Below, one piece after another: positions 8,212 through 16,543 of a stretch of 51,495 nucleotides of DNA. Each line of letters begins with the position of its first letter. Positions within the stretch are counted from its first letter, which is position 1. The position numbers were made by a program, and so were the translations under genes. The notes under the pieces are model-generated. The model was not told the origin of the DNA and searched no databases. It saw only the letters and a list, made by a program, of their open reading frames with translations. Location of the stretch: positions 1 to 51,495 of the forward strand of contig CANJIU010000070.1 of assembly GCA_947474365.1 (NCBI GenBank). Direction: 5' to 3'. This DNA comes from Opitutia bacterium (GTDB taxonomy: Bacteria; Verrucomicrobiota; Verrucomicrobiia; Opitutales; Opitutaceae).

Positions 8212-8865
8212 ATGAATCGCGACTTCATCCTGGCCACACTCCTGTCCGTCGGCGTCCACGTCGCCATGCTCTTCGGTAATTTCACCGGACGAGTACCATC
8301 CACCGTTACAGACGACTCTGGCAAAGAGACCGTCATTGGATGTATTTTCCCGTTGATGCCTCCGGAGGAGCCCGAGGTGATCGAGACGCCTGACGCGGAA
8401 TCAAAGCCGGTCGACCTGGCGCTGCCGACTCTGGCCGACCTGCCACAACCCGTGCAACCGGACTCGTTCCCGCAGAAAATTCAGCCTCCGACGCCCGAGG
8501 GTGTGATCATTTCGAAGGAGATGAGCGTGGTGCCTGAGGTGCGAAATTCCGGGGTGTTCCATGGGATCGCGGTTTTTGATCCCAGCCGGGTCGATCAAGT
8601 GCCGACGCCGCGATTCCAGGCGCGGCCGCAGTATCCGTTTGAGATGCGCCGCCAGGGCATCGCCGGCGAAGTCGTGGTTGATTTCATCGTCGATACCCAG
8701 GGGGAGGTGCGAAACGCCTACGCGTTACGGTCGTCGCAACGCGAGTTTGAGGCCGCGGCGGTGGCAGCGGTGAGCAAGTGGAAGTTTCGTCCGGGACGGA
8801 AAGACGGACGCGACGTGCCCACCCGCCTGCAGGTGCCAATCGTGTTTACGCTGAATCAGGAGTAG
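8212..8865 (+). CDS. TonB family energy transducer
   Basis: 217 aa. It couples the proton-motive force to outer-membrane receptors. The start at 8212 puts the single N-terminal anchor first (DFILATLLSVGVHVAMLFGN, about residues 4-23); an in-frame ATG at 8167 would add 15 residues with no clear ribosome site for either. A Pro/Glu-rich linker spans about 45-105. The C-terminal TonB domain covers about 130-215 with the classic phrases PQYPFEMRRQGIAGEVVVDF and FEAAAVAAVSKWKFRPGRKD. ExbB and ExbD are not in this window. Its natural partners here are the two TonB-dependent receptors at 23304 and 34010. Its place behind the sigma/anti-sigma pair suggests that energisation of uptake is part of that regulon. 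Confidence 0.9.
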   Translation: MNRDFILATLLSVGVHVAMLFGNFTGRVPSTVTDDSGKETVIGCIFPLMPPEEPEVIETPDAESKPVDLALPTLADLPQPVQPDSFPQKIQPPTPEGVIISKEMSVVPEVRNSGVFHGIAVFDPSRVDQVPTPRFQARPQYPFEMRRQGIAGEVVVDFIVDTQGEVRNAYALRSSQREFEAAAVAAVSKWKFRPGRKDGRDVPTRLQVPIVFTLNQE

Positions 8866-8892
8866 CAGGGGTCGCGTCCGGCTGGCAGCAAT

Positions 8893-8934
8893 GGAAGTGG
8901 TGCACGCCGTCCGTGTTGCCAATGTGCCACTTCC
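8893..8934. terminator. hairpin in convergent spacer
   Basis: Arms GGAAGTGG (8893-8900) and CCACTTCC (8927-8934) pair perfectly, with a further CAC/GTG pair inside. The spacer separates the convergent TonB and sulfatase genes. A second short hairpin GTGCGG/CCGCAC lies at 8939-8961. There is no clear T-run on either side, so the terminator role is likely but weakly supported. Confidence 0.35.
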
Positions 8935-8964
8935 CGCTGTGCGGTAAACCGATGGCCGCACCGC

Positions 8965-10401
8965 CTACTTTTCCAGAATCGCTTTGAGTTGGGCCTGCAT
9001 CCGCGCCGCTCGTGCGGGCTCCTCTGAAAACAGGTTGTGCTGCTCGGACGGATCCGCGCGCAGATTGAAAAGTTCTCCACCGGAGGAGGCTCCCTTGCCG
9101 GCCTTCCCTGCGCGGCCGCGGGGGAGAATCAACTTCCAGTCGCCGTCGCGCAGCGTCCATTGGTCATGCACAAGCGGAGCCCGCGGGGCCGGTGTCTTGG
9201 CGGGATCGAGCAGATACGGAAAGAAACTCACGCTGTCTTCCGCGGCGCCTGCCGGCATTTGTTTGCGACCAACCAACTCCGCGAAGGTCGCGAAGACATC
9301 CGAAAACGCGATGGTCTGCGTCGAAACCGAGCCGGGAGCAATCTGGCCTGGCCAGCGCACGATGAAGGGCATCCGGTGGCCGCCCTCCCATGAGGTGGCC
9401 TTTTTTCCGCGCAGCACGCCCGCCGCCCGATGGCCGAATTTCGCGATGTCCTTTTCGTCCCACACCGGCCCGTTGTCGCTGGAGAAGAAGACCAGCGTGT
9501 TCTCCGCCAGGCCGGCGGTCTCCAGCGCACCCAACACCTGGCCGACCACTGCATCCACCTGCATGACAAAATCGCCATACATCCCCGCGCCGCTCTTGCC
9601 GCGAAACTCTTCCAGCGGCAGCCAGGGCGTGTGCGGTGACGGCAGCGCCAGGTAAAAGAAAAGAGGCTTCTCCCTCTTGCCGGCCGCATGACCGCGGATG
9701 ACTTCGACGGCCTCCGTAGCGAAACGCGGGGTCACCGCCGCGTGTTTGAAATCGGGCGCCACCGGTCCCGCGCGCCAGAACTCACCCTGAATGTTGCTCC
9801 ACCCGTCGGGATGCCCGACGCTGCTGCTGGCGGCCGCGTTGTCCGTCGGCGGCAGCAGCGGCGTCCGGCCGCGGATGAAAAAATACGGCGGGATGTCCAG
9901 CGAGGCGTGCATGCCGAAGAACGAATCGAAGCCGCGATCCAACGGACCGCCGCGCAATGGCCGCGTGTAGTCGAAATTCCCTTTCGTGCGGTCCGACGTC
10001 GTCTCGAAGCCCTGATGCCACTTGCCCACCATGGCAGTCGCATAGCCGTGTTCGCGCAGCAGTGACGCGATCGTCATCCGGCCCTCTTCGATCGCCGGCC
10101 CCTTGTTCAACTCCAGCGCCGCCCGCACCGCAAAGCGCCCGGTCAGCAGCGCGTAGCGCGACGGCACGCAGACGGAGCCGCCGGCATGCGCGTCGGTGAA
10201 ACGCATCCCGCTCGCCGCGAGCCGGTCGAGGTGTGGGGTGGGGATCTTGCTCTGCGGATTGAACGCGTGGACGTCGCCGTAACCCATGTCATCAGCGAGG
10301 ATGAAGACGATGTTGGGTTTGACGGTTGGTCTTGCCGCTTGTGTCGCCGGCAGCGTGAGTGTCGCGAACAGGACGGAGAGGAGAGCCAGTACGGGTTTCA
10401 T
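8965..10401 (-). CDS. secreted arylsulfatase (S1 family)
   Basis: 478 aa with signal peptide (MKPVLALLSVLFATLTLPATQAA). It hydrolyses sulfate esters, probably on glycans. The metal site NIVFILADDMGYGD (about 30-43) and the modification motif CVPSR at 78-82 are present, so Cys78 would be turned into formylglycine. GKWH (about 126-129), LPSPHTPW and FSSDNGP further on complete the usual active-site set. It is last in the minus-strand operon that begins with the enolase-family gene at 16359 and lies 20 bp behind the preceding sulfatase. No maturation enzyme is encoded nearby. The sugar specificity cannot be told from sequence. Confidence 0.93.
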   Translation of the reverse strand: MKPVLALLSVLFATLTLPATQAARPTVKPNIVFILADDMGYGDVHAFNPQSKIPTPHLDRLAASGMRFTDAHAGGSVCVPSRYALLTGRFAVRAALELNKGPAIEEGRMTIASLLREHGYATAMVGKWHQGFETTSDRTKGNFDYTRPLRGGPLDRGFDSFFGMHASLDIPPYFFIRGRTPLLPPTDNAAASSSVGHPDGWSNIQGEFWRAGPVAPDFKHAAVTPRFATEAVEVIRGHAAGKREKPLFFYLALPSPHTPWLPLEEFRGKSGAGMYGDFVMQVDAVVGQVLGALETAGLAENTLVFFSSDNGPVWDEKDIAKFGHRAAGVLRGKKATSWEGGHRMPFIVRWPGQIAPGSVSTQTIAFSDVFATFAELVGRKQMPAGAAEDSVSFFPYLLDPAKTPAPRAPLVHDQWTLRDGDWKLILPRGRAGKAGKGASSGGELFNLRADPSEQHNLFSEEPARAARMQAQLKAILEK

Positions 10402-10421
10402 GGAGTCGCGAGCAGTGGGAT

Positions 10422-12038
10422 TTATTTCTTCGCCGGCGTGACGAATTCCCCGCGGCTCAACTTGCCGTCGCCGTTCTGGTCGAAGTTCTTGAACCGCTGC
10501 TCGAGGTTCGCGGCGTCCTTCATGCCTGCTTTGTATTCTTCGAGGGTCAGGACGCCATCGTGGTTCGTATCCATCCGTTCAAACGCCTTGGCCCGATCGG
10601 GCGCCGCTTTTGTCGCGGGCTGTCCCGCTGGCGCTGCGGCCTTGTTTCGGCCGTTGGGCGGCGCGGCGCGATCCGCCGCGCTGATGCAGGCCGGATCGGG
10701 CTGAGCGGGCAGCGTGGCCTTCCAGTCGAACGCAAGCCGGGTGAGCCGGGCGACGATGTCGGGATGACTCTTCGCGACGTCGTTGGCCTCAGTGCGATCG
10801 CCATCGAGCCGGTGCAACGCGACGCGCGTGGCGTCATCGGTGAGCAGCAGTTTCCATTCGCCGTCGCGCACGGCGAGCCGCGGCCACCAGTCGGGATCGA
10901 CCTTTTTCCCGGTCCACTCCCAGAAAATTGGACGCGTGCGGGCGATGGATTTGCCGTTGAGGGCGGCGAGGAGATTCTCGCCGTCGCCGCGATAATTCGC
11001 TGGCAGCGCGATGCCGGCCGCCGCGCAGAGTGTGGGCAGCAGATCAACCGCGGTGAAGACGGTCGTGCGGTTCGTCGCGCCCGCCGGCGTGTGGCCCGGC
11101 CAGCGCACGATGAACGGCACGCGCACGCCGCCCTCGAACAGGCTCCGCTTGCGACCGCGCAGGCCGCCGGTCGATCCGATGCTGTAGTAGCCGCCGTAGC
11201 CGCTCTCGCCGGTTTCGGCGTCGAGTTTGCCTTTTCCTTTGTCGGTTCCGGTGGATTCGGGGCCGTTGTCGCTCGAAAAGAGCACGATGGTGTTCTGCTC
11301 CACGCCGGCATCGCGGAGCGCGTCGAGCACGCGGCCGACGGCGTTGTCGCCGTCGGTGATGACGGCGGCGTAGACGCGCTGCTGCTCGTCGAGGTGTTTC
11401 CATTTTTCCAGGGCGGCCTTCGTCGGCACGTGCGGCAGATGGCTCTCGTGCAGCCAGACGTTAAGGAAGAACGGCCGATCCTTGTTCGCGCGGATGAACT
11501 TCACCGCGTTGTCCGGCGTGGCGTGCAAGTCGGCGGAGGGCACTTCGGCGCCGCCGTTGAAGATGTCGAACTCGTCGAAACCATAGGCAGTGGGCGTGGG
11601 CGCGCCGTGGATGTTGCGGCTGGTGAGGTGCCATTTGCCGAAGTGCGCGGTGCGATAGCCGGCCTGCTGGAAGAAACGCGCGGCGGTCGGCGCCTTGGGA
11701 TCGAGCCAGTCAGGCATGGCGCGCTCGAGATTCTGCTCCGGTGTCGCGAAGTGCTGGTGAATTGTGTAGCGTGCAGGAAAATGCCCCGTCATCGCCGCGG
11801 TGCGGCTCGGTGAGCAGACGGGATTGAGCACGTTGAACTGGTGGAAGTCCGTGCCCTCGCGCGCGAGCCGGTCGAGGTGCGGAGTTTTCAGCCACGGGTG
11901 GCCGTGACTCGAGAGATCCCCCCAGCCCCAGTCATCGGCGAAGATGAAGACGACGTTGGGCGGGGCGGCCAAGGTGGAGTGTGGAACGGAACTCGCCGCG
12001 ATCGAAAAAAGGAGGGCAAGGGCGGAGAGGAATTTCAT
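10422..12038 (-). CDS. secreted sulfatase with C-terminal EF-hand pair
   Basis: 538 aa. Start at 12038, giving the signal peptide MKFLSALALLFSIAASSVPH; the open frame upstream overlaps the previous sulfatase and is not coding. The sulfatase core has NVVFIFADDWGWGD (28-41), CSPSR at 75-79 with Cys75 as formylglycine precursor, GKWHLTSR and FSSDNGPES. After a Pro/Ala/Lys-rich linker the last 54 residues carry two EF-hand loops: DTNHDGVLTLEE (489-500) and DQNGDGKLSRGE (520-531). These should bind calcium and may stabilise the secreted enzyme or serve docking. Spacing is 19 bp from the upstream sulfatase and 20 bp to the downstream one. Confidence 0.93.
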   Translation of the reverse strand: MKFLSALALLFSIAASSVPHSTLAAPPNVVFIFADDWGWGDLSSHGHPWLKTPHLDRLAREGTDFHQFNVLNPVCSPSRTAAMTGHFPARYTIHQHFATPEQNLERAMPDWLDPKAPTAARFFQQAGYRTAHFGKWHLTSRNIHGAPTPTAYGFDEFDIFNGGAEVPSADLHATPDNAVKFIRANKDRPFFLNVWLHESHLPHVPTKAALEKWKHLDEQQRVYAAVITDGDNAVGRVLDALRDAGVEQNTIVLFSSDNGPESTGTDKGKGKLDAETGESGYGGYYSIGSTGGLRGRKRSLFEGGVRVPFIVRWPGHTPAGATNRTTVFTAVDLLPTLCAAAGIALPANYRGDGENLLAALNGKSIARTRPIFWEWTGKKVDPDWWPRLAVRDGEWKLLLTDDATRVALHRLDGDRTEANDVAKSHPDIVARLTRLAFDWKATLPAQPDPACISAADRAAPPNGRNKAAAPAGQPATKAAPDRAKAFERMDTNHDGVLTLEEYKAGMKDAANLEQRFKNFDQNGDGKLSRGEFVTPAKK

Positions 12039-12057
12039 TGGGTGGAGTGCGAGCCGT

Positions 12058-13515
12058 TCAAGGTCCTTTTGTGGTCGATGCGGGAAATCCGGAGCGATCC
12101 CGCGGACTGGCGAGGAAGCCGCGGACCTGCGCGGCCATTTTGGCGACGAGGGCCGGGTGTCGCTCGAGGAGGTTGGTGGTCTCGCCCAGATCGTTGTCGA
12201 GGTTGAACAACTCCTGCGGCTGACCATTCAGCGTGAGCAGCTTCCACGGGCCCTCCATCACCACCTCGGTGGCGTAGGGTTTCGGCTTGGGGGTGTGGCG
12301 CTGCATCTTGGGGTAGAGATCGATTTGCCAGAACAGCGGACCGCGATCGGCGATGCTCGTACCGGTGGAAAGATGCGGCAGCAGATTGATCCCGTCCGCG
12401 TTTGCCGCTGCAGGTACAGTGACGCCGGCCGCGGCGCAGAAGGTCGGAAGCAGGTCGACACTGCTGGCCGTCGCGGTGCTGGTCTTGCCCGCCGGAATCC
12501 GACCTTTCCACGAGGCGATCATCGGCACGCGGATCCCGCCTTCGTGCAGGTCGGTCTTGCCGCCCTTGAGCGGACCGATGTCGGCCTCGTAGGCGCCGCC
12601 GTTGTCGGACGTGAAGACGATGAGCGTGTTGTCGCGGATGCCCAGCGCATCGAGCTTCGCGAGCAGTGCGCCGATCACGGCGTCGAGGTGCGCAACCATG
12701 GAGCGGAAACAATGTTGATCCTCGGTCAGGCCGTCGGCGCCGGTGTTGCGGTAGTGCGGCTCGCTGCCCGGCTCGTAGGGCATGTGCGGCACGAGATGCC
12801 AGATGTTCAGAAAAAACGGCTTCTGTTCCCGGTGAAATTGCTCCACGAGCCGGATCGACTCGGTGCCGATGATGTCGGTCAGATGCTGCCGAAAATAGGG
12901 GTCGGACTCCGTGACCGGCGTGTCGTCGCGCAACAGGCACGTGCCACCGTCGCGATACAGCCGGCGGGTGGCCCCGAGTTTCGGACGCAGCGGTGGCTCC
13001 TCGTTCTGACAAAGGTAGTGATCGAAGCCGTGCTGGTGCGGTCCGGGGATGGAGTGGGCGCGGTCCTGGGCGTGGGCCAGATGCAGGCCGCCGAGATGCC
13101 ACTTGCCGACGTGGGCCGTGGCGTAACCGGCGGAGCGCAGCAGGGCGGGGAGCGTCGTTGCGCTGCGTGGCAGATGGACCTCGTCGTCGTTGAAGTGGGT
13201 GCGGATGTCGAAGCGCAGCGGATACCTCCCGGTGAGGATCGAGGCCCGCGTCGGCGTGCACACGGCCGAGGCGGCGTAGTAGCGGGTCAGCTTCGTGCCC
13301 GAGCGCGCCAGGGCGTCGAGGTTTGGTGTCGGCACGGCCTTGCCCCCAAAGCAGCCAGGATCGCCATAGCCCATGTCGTCGGCGAGGATGAGGATGATGT
13401 TTGGCGGCCGGGACGTGGCTGCGGTGGACATCGCCGCCGCCAGGAAATGGATGCAGACGACGAAGAGGAGGCGAAGGATAAAGGAGTTCACGGTGCGGAG
13501 GGCGGATGAAGTCAC
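12058..13515 (-). CDS. secreted sulfatase with CTPTR modification motif
   Basis: 485 aa. The GTG start at 13515 forms a 4-bp GTGA overlap with the stop of the preceding dehydrogenase gene, which argues for translational coupling. A second GTG at 13491 (protein starting VNSFILRLLF) is possible and would shorten the n-region. The hydrophobic export signal spans about 11-33. Active-site features are NIILILADDMGYGD (39-52), the CTPTR motif at 86-90, GKWHLGG and FTSDNGG. Thr replaces the more common Ser in the modification motif, still fitting the minimal CxPxR rule. The trailing sulfatase gene begins 19 bp after this stop. Substrate not assignable. Confidence 0.92.
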   Translation of the reverse strand: MTSSALRTVNSFILRLLFVVCIHFLAAAMSTAATSRPPNIILILADDMGYGDPGCFGGKAVPTPNLDALARSGTKLTRYYAASAVCTPTRASILTGRYPLRFDIRTHFNDDEVHLPRSATTLPALLRSAGYATAHVGKWHLGGLHLAHAQDRAHSIPGPHQHGFDHYLCQNEEPPLRPKLGATRRLYRDGGTCLLRDDTPVTESDPYFRQHLTDIIGTESIRLVEQFHREQKPFFLNIWHLVPHMPYEPGSEPHYRNTGADGLTEDQHCFRSMVAHLDAVIGALLAKLDALGIRDNTLIVFTSDNGGAYEADIGPLKGGKTDLHEGGIRVPMIASWKGRIPAGKTSTATASSVDLLPTFCAAAGVTVPAAANADGINLLPHLSTGTSIADRGPLFWQIDLYPKMQRHTPKPKPYATEVVMEGPWKLLTLNGQPQELFNLDNDLGETTNLLERHPALVAKMAAQVRGFLASPRDRSGFPASTTKGP

Positions 13516-14462
13516 AACGGCGTGAGCGCCGGCCGGCCGAGCAGGACCGCCGCGACATTGGCTGCGCTCAAATGCCGCGCTTGCCGGCGGCTTTCGTGGG
13601 TGCCGCCGCCGAGGTGAGGGGAGAGGACGACGTTGGGCATCGTAAGCAACGCGGGGTGAACACGCGGTTCGTCCTCGAACACATCGAGCGCGGCGCCCGC
13701 CAGTTGCCCCGATTGCAGCGCCGCCACCAGCGCGCCCTCATCCACGACGCGGCCGCGCGCCATGTTGATCAGAAAGGAGCCGCGCTTCATCTGGCGGAGT
13801 CGGTCCGCGTTGATCAGCCGGTTCGAGTCGGGATTCAGCGGCGCATGCAGCGAAACGAAGTCCGACGCGGCGAGGAGCTCGGACAGCGGCCGATAGCCTG
13901 GCGCCGACGTGTCGGACCGGCGGAAATGGATCACGTCCAAGCCGAAGGCGCGCGCGCGGCGCTCCACGGCCTGGCCGATCTTGCCGTAGCCGACGAGGCC
14001 GAGGGTCTTTCCGGCGAGCAACGTGCCGTCCCAGGTCCCAGGTTGAAAGCTGCGCCAACGTTCCGCGCGCACGAAGCGGTCGGCTTCGACGAGGCGGCGC
14101 GCCGCGGCCAGGATCAGCCCGAGGGTGCAATCCGCCGTGGAATCGACAAACGCGTTGGGGACGTTGGTGGCGACGATGCCCCGGCGGCGGAGCAGCGGCA
14201 GGTCGAGGTTGTCGACGCCGATGGCCACGTTGGCCACCACGCGCAACCGGGGCGCCAGGTCGAGCAACTCCGCGTCGACGCGCAGTTCGGCCTGGCTGAT
14301 GATGCCGGCGAGCGTGGGGGCCAGTTTCAATACTTCGGCCCGCGGCATGAGGTCGCCGCCGGTAGGTCCCATCAGAACCCGGGCAACCCCGTCCAGCGGG
14401 GCAAGGTGCTCGGGTGGCACGGTATTGGTGATGAGAACGAGAGGAAGGGCGTTGTCGGCCAT
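13512..14462 (-). CDS. D-2-hydroxyacid dehydrogenase (NAD-dependent)
   Basis: 316 aa, cytoplasmic, no signal. It interconverts a 2-keto acid and a D-2-hydroxy acid. The Rossmann motif GLVGYGKIG lies at 155-163; the catalytic triad of the family is in place as Arg236 (in MARGRVVDE), Glu265 (in FEDEP) and His283 (in SPHLGG). The ATG at 14462 is the first start compatible with the family length. It sits 29 bp after the RraA-family gene and overlaps the next sulfatase start by 4 bp. With the dehydratase and RraA-family protein it would form a short sugar-acid pathway, for instance reducing glyoxylate, hydroxypyruvate or a similar keto acid released by aldol cleavage. The exact substrate is inferred only. 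Confidence 0.92.
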   Translation of the reverse strand: MADNALPLVLITNTVPPEHLAPLDGVARVLMGPTGGDLMPRAEVLKLAPTLAGIISQAELRVDAELLDLAPRLRVVANVAIGVDNLDLPLLRRRGIVATNVPNAFVDSTADCTLGLILAAARRLVEADRFVRAERWRSFQPGTWDGTLLAGKTLGLVGYGKIGQAVERRARAFGLDVIHFRRSDTSAPGYRPLSELLAASDFVSLHAPLNPDSNRLINADRLRQMKRGSFLINMARGRVVDEGALVAALQSGQLAGAALDVFEDEPRVHPALLTMPNVVLSPHLGGGTHESRRQARHLSAANVAAVLLGRPALTPL

Positions 14463-14491
14463 GATGGAATGAGGAAAAATTTCGGTGTCCG

Positions 14492-15196
14492 TCACATGAT
14501 GCCGAAGCGAGCGAACGCGCGCCGGGCGGTCATGCCGCGGGCGATTGCCGCCTGCACCCGTTTCTCCCCGCGGGCCTTTTCCAGCGCCCGGGAAAAGACT
14601 TCGCGCTCGAGCGCGCGCGGCACGACGCAGACGCCGTCGATGTCGCCAAACAGGATGTCGCCCGGCTCGACGGATGCTTCGCCGACGCGCAGGGGCACGC
14701 GAAAGTCGATCACCTTGCCGCGCGGCGCCTGGTCCTGCGCATACGGGCCGTGCGAAAACACCGGCAGGTTGAGCGCCAGCACGCCGCGGGTGTCGCGCGA
14801 ATAACCGTCCACGATCGCGCCGGCCGCGCCGCACCGCAGCGCCCGCGTGCTCATCAATTCGCCCCAGAGCGCGTACGACGGCGAGGCGCCCGCGCAGACG
14901 TAGATTTCGTTGGGCTTCAGGTCGTCGAGCGCCTCGAGCATGAGACCGAAGGGTTTGCCGAGGACGGCGTTCTTCCGCTTGGCGCGACCCTCCGGCCAGA
15001 CATCGGCCTCGAGCACGGTCATCGCGCGTCCGATGATCACCATGTCGTCGCGCAGCGGGCGAATCCGTGGCGGCAGAAACTGACGCTGGGCGCCGAGCTG
15101 ATCCATGATGTCGCCCACCACGGCGGTGAAGAGCTCCTCGCGGGCGAGGGCGAAGAGGCCGGCGTCGTCGGACCAAAGTTTTTTCTGGGGTTTCAT
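14492..15196 (-). CDS. RraA-family protein, likely keto-acid aldolase/decarboxylase
   Basis: 234 aa. Members are class II pyruvate aldolases such as 4-hydroxy-4-methyl-2-oxoglutarate aldolase, or RNase E regulators in enterobacteria; the former role fits here. Visible family features are the N-terminal VGDIMDQLGA (about 27-36), GRAMTV, the active-site glycine loop GAAGAIVDGYSRD (about 122-134) with the Arg-Asp pair, and GDILFGDIDGVCVVP (about 178-192). The ATG at 15196 overlaps the stop of the enolase-superfamily gene as ATGA, so the two are translationally coupled. The dehydrogenase follows after 29 bp. Inferred job: cleaving the 2-keto-3-deoxy acid made by the dehydratase. Confidence 0.9.
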   Translation of the reverse strand: MKPQKKLWSDDAGLFALAREELFTAVVGDIMDQLGAQRQFLPPRIRPLRDDMVIIGRAMTVLEADVWPEGRAKRKNAVLGKPFGLMLEALDDLKPNEIYVCAGASPSYALWGELMSTRALRCGAAGAIVDGYSRDTRGVLALNLPVFSHGPYAQDQAPRGKVIDFRVPLRVGEASVEPGDILFGDIDGVCVVPRALEREVFSRALEKARGEKRVQAAIARGMTARRAFARFGIM

Positions 15197-16359
15197 ACGT
15201 AGAAGACACGGTCCGCGGGGCGGGTCCGCAATCCGGGATGCCGGTGCAGTTCCTCCTCCACCAGATCAAAGCCGAGGCCGGGGCGGTCCGGCAGCACGAA
15301 GTGGCCGTCGACGATGGGAAGCGGGTGGGAGAGGCAGGCATCGCGCCAGGGCACGTCGGTGGCCATGAATTCCTGGCGGAAGAAATTGGGAATGGTGGCC
15401 ATCGTGTGGGCCGAGGCGATCGAGGAGATCGGGCCGTTGGGATTGTGCGGGGCGAACGGCACGTTGAAGACCTCGGCGAGGTTGGCCATCTTGCGCATTT
15501 CCGAGATGCCGCCGCAACGAGTGATATCGGGCATGACGATGTCGGCCGCCTGCGCTTCCAGGATCGCACGGAGCATGAAGCGCGAATGCAGCCGTTCGCC
15601 CACGCAGACGGGCAGAGGGATGCGGCGTCGGATGTCGGCGATGGCGGCGGGAAACTCTGGTCCGGCAGGTTCCTCGTACCACATGCAGTTGAAATTCAGT
15701 TTTGCGAGGCGCTGCGCCATCTCCACCGCCGTGGGTGCGTTCAGGAAGCCATGGGTTTCGATGGCGATCGCCACCCCGGGGCCGACCGCCTCTGCAACCG
15801 CGGCCACGACGTCGAGCGCCCGCTGTTTCTGGACTTCGCTGAGGCTCTGGGTGTCGCTCAGGTCGTCGCCGTAGCCGTAGTTGATGTGGGCGAATGGATC
15901 GAGTTTCAACCCGGTGAACCCCTGCGCAACCGTGGCCTTCGCCTGCCGGGCGTAGTCGGTGGCGGAATGGGACCCGCCGATGAACCAATAGTTGGCGTAG
16001 AGCTGGATCTTCCGCCGATAGGCGCCGCCGAGGAGCTCGTACACCGGCACGCCCAGCGCCTTGCCCTTGAGATCCCACAGTGCGATGTCGACCGCGCTGA
16101 TCGCGGAGAGCAATGGCCCGGCCTGGCCGAGCCAGTTCATGTCGCGATAGAGTTTCGTCCAGAGAAAGTCGATCCGGCTGGCGTCCTGGCCGACAATCTG
16201 GTCGCCGATGTGCTGGCAGGCGGCCTCCACGAGCGGCGATCCAGGCCAGTTGGTCGCCTCGCCCCAGCCGTGGAGACCGGTGTCGGTCTCGACCTTGAGA
16301 AAGGTCCAGTTGTATTTGACGCCCTCAACGAGGAAGGTCTGGCAACGGGTGATTTTCAT
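15193..16359 (-). CDS. enolase-superfamily sugar-acid dehydratase (galactonate dehydratase-like)
   Basis: 388 aa, cytoplasmic. The start at 16359 (MKITRCQTFLVEG) matches the usual N-terminal capping domain. The barrel shows GFTGLKLDPF (147-156), AIETHGF at 199-205 with Glu201 as metal ligand and His203 as catalytic base, WYEEP (227-231), VGERLHSRF (253-261, Glu255) and FAPHNPNGP (302-310, His305). This set resembles the D-galactonate dehydratase subgroup, except that the first metal ligand is Glu rather than the usual Asp. Expected reaction: aldonate to 2-keto-3-deoxy-aldonate. It heads the operon with the RraA-family, dehydrogenase and three sulfatase genes. L-fuconate, galactonate or an N-acetyl-hexosaminate are all possible substrates. 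Confidence 0.9.
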   Translation of the reverse strand: MKITRCQTFLVEGVKYNWTFLKVETDTGLHGWGEATNWPGSPLVEAACQHIGDQIVGQDASRIDFLWTKLYRDMNWLGQAGPLLSAISAVDIALWDLKGKALGVPVYELLGGAYRRKIQLYANYWFIGGSHSATDYARQAKATVAQGFTGLKLDPFAHINYGYGDDLSDTQSLSEVQKQRALDVVAAVAEAVGPGVAIAIETHGFLNAPTAVEMAQRLAKLNFNCMWYEEPAGPEFPAAIADIRRRIPLPVCVGERLHSRFMLRAILEAQAADIVMPDITRCGGISEMRKMANLAEVFNVPFAPHNPNGPISSIASAHTMATIPNFFRQEFMATDVPWRDACLSHPLPIVDGHFVLPDRPGLGFDLVEEELHRHPGLRTRPADRVFYV

Positions 16360-16427
16360 GCGGAAAAGGGGGGGGAACAAAGTCACCCCGAGATAAACGC
16401 CGGAAGGGAACCGCGGCGAACCCGTTT

Positions 16428-16474
16428 CCGTTTGCCCGTAAAACGGGGATACCCGCGAGTGCGGGGGCAAACGG
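16428..16474 (-). promoter_or_regulatory. three-way-junction leader structure before the dehydratase operon
   Basis: 47 bp that fold perfectly on paper: outer stem CCGTTTG (16428-16434) with CAAACGG (16468-16474), inner hairpin CCCGT/ACGGG (16435-16439 and 16443-16447, loop of 3), and second hairpin CCCGC/GCGGG (16452-16456 and 16461-16465, loop of 4). The outer arms can extend to 10 bp by opening the inner hairpins, so two forms compete. It ends 68 bp before the dehydratase ATG on the transcribed strand. It may be a cis-acting RNA, an attenuator for the esterase transcript, or a dispersed repeat. No known riboswitch is recognised. Confidence 0.45.
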
Positions 16475-16543
16475 CCACGATGGATCGCGTCATGTACGGT
16501 TCGCGCTGGTCTCGCGGTCAATCGTTCGGTTCACAGGGCTCGC

